In this document: positions 58,265 through 64,000 of the stretch, piece after piece
Numbering within the stretch: the stretch's first letter is position 1
Layout: every line of letters begins with the position of its first letter
DNA from: Fomitopsis serialis
Lineage: Eukaryota > Basidiomycota > Agaricomycetes > Polyporales > Fomitopsidaceae
Reading direction: 5' to 3'
DNA: 64,000 nt
Assembly: GCF_022376445.1 (NCBI RefSeq)
Contig: NW_025955040.1
Coordinates: 1 to 64,000 of the forward strand
Program-made: the position numbers and the translations under genes
The notes under the pieces: generated by a model
Databases searched by the model: none
Seen by the model: only the letters and a program-made list of their open reading frames with translations
What the model was told of the DNA's origin: nothing

Positions 58265-59814
58265 ATGCCGCAACGTGGTGTACAGCGAAAGGCGAAACAA
58301 GCAGGCTTCCTGCAACTCGCCGTTTCATTAGCACTTGACGAAGCAGCCCTTGTCCTCTTGCAACACTCGTGGAACGATCGCTACTATGACCAGGTCACAG
58401 AGGTACTGCGCCGCCACGCTCGCAAGGTGGAATCGACATTGGCCATGCCAGTCAGCATCCTCGGTAAGGACGCTGTCTCGGACTTCTGTGGCCTCTTCGC
58501 CGCTTTGGAGGATGATATGCCACTCAAGCTTCGGGCGGCCATGCGGAAGTGTAAGGCCGCGCGAGACCACCACCGCAAAGTCCACCGGCGGCTTGCTGAC
58601 AAAATGGGGTTGGTGCGCGCGGAAGATAGTGTCCGCATGGCAAACCTCAAGGCAGTCACTTACGAGGTACATCTACCTCGTCTGGGCGTGGCTTATCCAC
58701 CCAAAGGGTACTGGATCTACGAGCGGCCGGACACTGGTGCACTCTGGCACCAGCGCATCGTCGAAGACAAGATGCCCGACAAGCGCACGAAGCGGTTACC
58801 AATGCACCAGGAGGACATCTCACAGCTTGCGCATATCGTCCCGCCTGACCAAGGTGCCACCATCTACGACGCTACTAGTGGAGAGATCGCTGTCGTGATC
58901 ATCCGCGACTTCTGTCGTGACGAGGATGTCAAGAACTGGGTAGGAGATGTTATTGTGGAGGATATCAGTAAGACTCGTTCAGTCCGGGTGAGTCCGCAAG
59001 TCTTCTGCCGTAGACAACAACACTTGCTGATGCAAGACCTTAGCTCGAGGATGCTGGTAAACTCGTCTGTGTCGGTTACACAGCGGGTTCCCGGTCCAAA
59101 CCCACCTTCGACTGGGCGCGGAACCTGCTAAGCAAGAAGCATCCTCCCACCTACATTAACGGCCTTGCCTGCCGTGCATCGTCAGCGGCCGCCTTGAATT
59201 TCAACCTCGTGCGTGGGCGTCTTCCAGATGCCCTCACGCGCGATCTGGACGAGTACTTAGTCAAGAATCAGTTCTGTCGCATGGATGGACAGGGTACGAT
59301 GGCGGAGAATGGAGGATCACACGGGACATATTGTATACAGAAAGGCAATGACTCTGTGGAGTTTCATAATGTCGAACTTGCCCCGCCTACTGCGTTTATG
59401 GGGGCAAACTATGCGCGGTACGTCGGCAATATATGCACCGTGTTACATATTGAATTAGTCAATAGTGCGATGCACACAGAATACCAGCCACACCGCTTCG
59501 CTTTCTCGTGGACCACAAACCGGAACCTCAAAGACGACGAAGGTGGTAATTTCTATATCGCTAGCTATGGAGTGAAGGTTTGTATGGCCCCGAATACCTT
59601 CATCGCCTGGTGTCCACAGGACGTCCATGGCACAAGCCTGATGCACCGCGACCCTTACTGTAACACTCCACCCTTCGCACAGTGGGGTATATCTGTCGCC
59701 ACAAGTTCTCGTTTGGCAAGTATTTGGAAGAAGTATCAGGATGGTATCATTTCAGCAGAAGAGGCAGAGAGGCAGTGGGAAGAATCGTGCGAAGACGATG
59801 TCATTATAGACTAG
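58265..59814 (+). CDS. Putative 2-oxoglutarate/Fe(II) dioxygenase-like protein (right copy)
   Basis: Exons 58,265-58,987, 59,044-59,417 and 59,466-59,814. Translation is identical to the left copy, including RAMHTE, DVHGTSL and the acidic C-terminus, so both copies are open and could be expressed. The second intron ends CAATAG; using the later CACACAG instead would lose the HTE motif and break the frame, which fixes the acceptor. It sits in opposite orientation to the left copy, and the flanking sequence is the same on both sides out to the arm ends. Confidence 0.6.
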
Positions 59815-60035
59815 GTAGTAGGAGTGTACACGAGAGCCTCATCTGTTCATGTATGTGAATGAACATTCGCGCCGATGCAACCGTATTGGCAAAGCTTCCT
59901 CATCTACTTCCTCTCCCTCGCCGCCCAAGCCTGCAAGCTCCTCGCACATACCTAACGGCTTCCTTCCCTAGCGCGAGCTTCTGCATGTCCGCGTGTGCGA
60001 GCGTGCTGGCGCGCGGCGAGCCCGCCTCGTGGTCA

Positions 60036-60356
60036 TCCTAGGGCCCTCGCCGAGTATCTGCACTTGGTACCGCGAGAGGTCGTAGAACGCGGAGAGGAGC
60101 AGCTGCCACCGCGCATCCACCTCTCGCACGAAGTTGATGGCAGCCTACCCACGAGCACATCAGGAAGGGCTCAGCAGCATGAGTGGAGCAGGTACGTACG
60201 ACGGACAAAGGATACCGAAAGCCTCTTTGCATAGCTTGAACGCCCGCGCCAAGTCCTCTCGCTGGTCTCCAGCCCTGGAGCGTCGTTGGCCACGCAGTAC
60301 TGAGGTGCTTCACTGCCGTTCCCCGCCAGCTTCTCGATATCGTACTTGTTGATCGT
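60036..60356 (-). pseudogene. Coding fragment, unknown family (right arm)
   Basis: Mirror of 19,360-19,680 (LARAFKLCKEAF, AAINFVREVDARWQLLLSAF). Confidence 0.4.
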
Positions 60357-60855
60357 AGCACACGCGAATATGACAGTCGGATCGCGGACGGACGCAACGG
60401 CGGGGTGGCGAGTATGGGCATGTGCTGGCGCGCCGCGCGCGTACACGGGAACGGGACGGGAGAGGGGACACGGTGACCTGGCGAGTGGGCTGAACAATGC
60501 AAATGTAAGATGGCGAGGGGATGAACGGAGCGGCCAACAAAAAGGCATGGACGAGCGGAGGAGAGGGAGTGTCACTCACTGCCTGTCTTCTCGCCCGCCA
60601 TCTTCTCGCGGCTCGCCCGCCATCCGGGCCTTTCTCCATGTTGTCCGCTCGCCCTGTCGTCCACGTGTCTACGTGTTTACTCGTTCCCCCATCCTCTCAC
60701 ACCCTCGTCGTCTCGGCCGCTCGTCCGCCCGTCTTGCAGTACGTCCGTCTTACTGTGCACTCGCTGTGCCGTTTGCTAACTCGGGTGTCCTCTCAACCTC
60801 TCGCCGTATCGCCTAGTCGTGCTCTTGTCCGCTCGTCCACTTGTCCTCCTCTCTC

Positions 60856-61655
60856 TCTAGCAAAGAAACAGACGACCCTGCTTTTTCTGCGGGGTTATCT
60901 AATGTGTGCGGTGCGTCGTCGGCGCACGTTTGGTGCATCCGGGAGGCAGAGGGCGGGGCGGCGAGAGGTAGGGCAAGAAGGCGATGACGTGACGGGGAGG
61001 ACCCAAGTTCACGACCAGATGACCCGATATTGTGCAGGGTCGTCTGATGTGTGTATCCTCGGCAAGTATGGCGTGCGTCCGAGAGACGGTAGGACGGCGT
61101 GCACGGACTGGAAAGGCGGTGGCACACGAACAGAGGTCCCCGCTCTTCTGCGGGGTCGTCTTGGGTGGGTGCGTCGGCCTCGGCACGCGTTTCGTGCCTC
61201 GGAGAGGCAGAGAGGGCGGGCAGCAAGGTAGGAGGGCTGGGGAAGGGCTGGAAGGCAGTGAAGAGCTAGAAGGCAGTGAAGAGCTGGAGGGCCTAAGGAC
61301 GCGACCAGACGACCCCGATCTTGTAAGGGGTCGCCAGACATGCGCGGTACGTCCTCGGAACACATTGCGTGCGTCCAAGAGACGATAAGACAGTGGGGAC
61401 GACGAGTTGGGAAGGTGGTAGTATGTGAACAGACAACCCCGCTGTTATGTAGGGTCGTCTTGTGTACGTGCTTCGACCTCGGCACGCGTTTGGGGCGTCC
61501 GAGGTGGTCGAGGGCGGCGCAACGAGGTAGGGGAGCTGCGGTTGGGCTGGAAGGCGGTGATGTGGCGGGCAGGCCGTAGGGCAGGGTCGTCTGACGTGCA
61601 CGGAACGCCCGCGGAACGCATTGCGTGCGTCCAAGAGGCGGTAGGGGGCGGCGCA
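60856..61655 (-). repeat. Satellite-like array with hairpin units (right arm)
   Basis: Mirror of 18,060-18,860, with unit number and order conserved; one C fewer in a C run (left 18,146). Confidence 0.75.
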
Positions 61656-62134
61656 GCGGAGTGTGGCTGGTCATTTACCTGGTGGAGCCCTCTCGGCCGT
61701 TCAACCCCTCGTTTCCTGCTCTCTACCGTCAACGGTGTATCCTGGGACGTGCCGTAGTGACGCTCGTGTTGCTGGTGACCTTGGAACGCCCTGGGATGGT
61801 GGTCGGGGCCTGCGCTGGCATCCTAGCGACACCGGGCGGCAAGTTGCTGGCACGGCGCGTCGCTCGCACGCTCGCTGCGCGATGGCCAGGTTGGCGGGAT
61901 GTCGTGCGCATGTATCCCGAGGGCGGGCGCCGTCGCAAGCTGGACGATGCCCGAGGAGACGGCGCGGTAGTCTTCGCGTTCGTTGTCTCCGAAGCGCCAG
62001 TGGGCATGTCAGCGAGTGTTCGACAGTCGGTGGTCTGACAAGCCCGCGGCACGCATCGGATATGTGGTTGGCGCGGCACGAGTGTCTTGACGAGTGGTGT
62101 ACTGAATGGCAGGAGGCAGTGGGCGCCGCACGAA

Positions 62135-62385
62135 AGGATGGGCGGACAAGATGGGCGGGCGAGAGGACGAACGGACGAGAGGAAGGGAATATGGGTGCAC
62201 ATGCAGATGGACGGGCGAGAGGGTGAGCGGACAAGCAAACGGGCGGGCGAGCGAGCGAGAGGACGAGAGGGTGAGAGGACGAGAAGAGGTACGGGCGAGG
62301 AGGTACGGGTGAGAGGAGGTACGGGCGAGAGGACGGGTGCACGCACACTGGCAGATGGGCGAGCGAGAGGGTGGGCGGAAGAGCA
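62135..62385 (-). repeat. CT-rich degenerate tandem repeat (right arm)
   Basis: Mirror of 17,330-17,580, here GA-rich on the plus strand. Confidence 0.7.
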
Positions 62386-62584
62386 ATGCGGAGACAGGCG
62401 GGTACGCGAGCGAACGAGTCGGCGGACTACAGGCCATGTACGTAGGTGAGCAGGCACGGCGGCGTTATTGAACCCGCTGGCAGAGGAACCAGTGACAGAT
62501 GCGAAGCAGGGTGTGATCTGAGCATATATCGTCAAATGGCGACGTATGTATGTACTGGACCCGGATGTACGCGCCTGCATGCCT

Positions 62585-64000
62585 TAAATATCTCCATTCG
62601 CCGCACAGCCTATCCTTCCAATTTCGTTACCCTCGACTCCCAGCAAGGCCATCGTGGCAGGGCGCGGCGCGAGTGTCTTGATGCGTAGTTTCGGTGGTAG
62701 CAAGGAAACAGTTGTGGTGAGCGGTACCAGCAGCACGTCCGAACCCGAGTCGCGCAGTGCGTCCGGCGCTTGTTGCTGGTAAGTACGGTCACGCGGGTTT
62801 GTGGCGTGGGCTGAGCGCGTTTTGATTTGGTCAAGGAGTCGACGAGGTAGTCTCCCCAGGCAGACGTAGACAATTATTTCAACCTTCGTGCCTCAGGATA
62901 TCCTTGTCTGAGGCGTGGGGACCGTCGCCGGGTGCAGATGCGCGTGTGTGGCGGGGGCGGTGTGACCGCCGACGAGGACGGCATCAGTCACATCTTGGTC
63001 ACATCCTCGTCCGCTCCCCGACAGAGCTCACTGGCCCGCCACCTGCACGCCGAACCACCTACCGCGTCTCATGCATACCCACCCTCTGGCAGGTCGTGCA
63101 CCACCGTTCCCCTGAAGGTCATACGCGTCACCGTCCCGTGTTCCTGCAGTCCGCCCACGTACACACAGAGACCTCCTCGGCGCGACTCGAGAAAAGCTCC
63201 ATGTTTGAAATACCGGTTAGTACTCAGTCCTACCCATGTCGACAAAATGTGCAGACTCATACTGGTTCCAGTTGTTGCATTCTGGACCCTATTTTCCGGT
63301 TCTGGCCGCTGTCGTGCTCCACGCCCGCCTATCCTCTCCTCTCCACCTCCAGTCTGCTCATACGGTCTGCCATCCCATAAGAGCGCTTCAGTGTAGTCGC
63401 AAACTTCGGGGGAAATTGACGTACTTGGAGGCTTGTAGGGCAACGAGAGTCGTTCCGGTGAGTCTCGTTTGTTCTGTTGCATGTTTGTTCGAGCTTGATG
63501 AGATACTAGCATACTCAACAGGCTCCTACGTATACTGCGAGCCAGCCTACCATACATGTATCCCAAGATTGCAATCACATCTACCGTCACAACACCAGGA
63601 GGCACGAGGTTCGTTTGTCACCCCGGCTGGAGGCGTGATACTGACGGACACGGTTGCTTGATGAATGGTACGCGCGCTTCTTCTCCATCCCGTCAACCTC
63701 GCACTCAAAGACTCCCCGTATGACATCCATCCTGCACGCAGAATCACTGCGTATCTCAGGACTAGCTACGCACGGAAGGTCTGCTACGTACCTCTGATGA
63801 CGCTCGATTCTCGCCCCCACTACTCCCCCGTCTCAGGCGACGGGCTGGTGCTGGCACACCGGGACGCCGCCGCTTCTCTTCAACCTTGCGGTCTCTTCGA
63901 GCTCTCGCGTTCGTCTTCCGGGTCATCAATACGCACCAATTCATCTACGCTCCCGCTGCCGTTGAACGTTGATCCTCGCATCTCCACGTCTCGCGCTGAT
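62585..64000. other. Arm A' outer part, no assignable gene
   Basis: Mirror of 15,713-17,130 with the same unassigned exon-like pieces; the T run matching left 16,518 is one base shorter. Confidence 0.3.

Larger units (their letters stand above)
55552..64000 (-). repeat. Inverted repeat arm A' (right)
   Basis: Reverse complement of 15,713-24,166, continuing to the last base of the window. Contains mirrored copies of every arm A feature. Confidence 0.95.

Overview
The window looks like a GC-rich Agaricomycete (Basidiomycota) genome segment. The evidence is eukaryotic genes on both strands broken by many 48-85 nt GT-AG introns with mini-exons, a fungal GSTFuA-type glutathione transferase, a recyclin-1 (F-box/Sec10) gene, an ATG7 relic, diverged F-box fragments and fungal LINE remnants. 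It is a gene-poor, repeat-rich region: few genes are clearly intact and much of the rest is pseudogene or unassignable sequence. No rRNA, tRNA or CRISPR was seen.

The dominant structure is a giant nested inverted repeat. Arm A (15,713-24,166) is repeated inverted at 55,552-64,000 and runs off the window end. Arm B (27,258-29,611) is repeated inverted at 49,408-51,743. The order is A, filler 1, B, about 19.8 kb unique centre, B', filler 2, A'. The arms are nearly identical, but the fillers differ: filler 1 (24,167-27,257) holds a 5'-truncated polysaccharide deacetylase and an unknown gene; filler 2 (51,744-55,551) holds a seven-exon gene with two AT-hook-like motifs. Arm A carries a three-exon gene (481 aa) whose C-terminal half has an HxE...H pattern suggesting a double-stranded beta-helix Fe(II)/2-oxoglutarate dioxygenase, a satellite-like array with a hairpin in most units, a LINE zinc-knuckle relic and a coiled-coil gene relic.

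Left of the palindrome: at 1-2,246 a perfect 253-bp terminal inverted repeat encloses the 3' part of a second dioxygenase-like gene with an extra Cys-rich tail; 4,043-6,979 is a decayed ATG7; then a frameshifted F-box gene and an Hsp70-like scrap.

The unique centre (29.6-49.4 kb) holds the ordinary genes: the GST (35,791-36,629), recyclin-1 (37,751 to about 41,609, with the expected start codon apparently reading AGG) and a secreted-protein gene (45,284-46,543, possibly with a one-base deletion), plus F-box remnants, an RNase H relic and a dispersed repeat. I see no operon-like or pathway cluster. The coherent theme is a rearranged repeat-rich locus with duplicated, captured and decaying genes, including dioxygenase-like genes in mobile or duplicated contexts.
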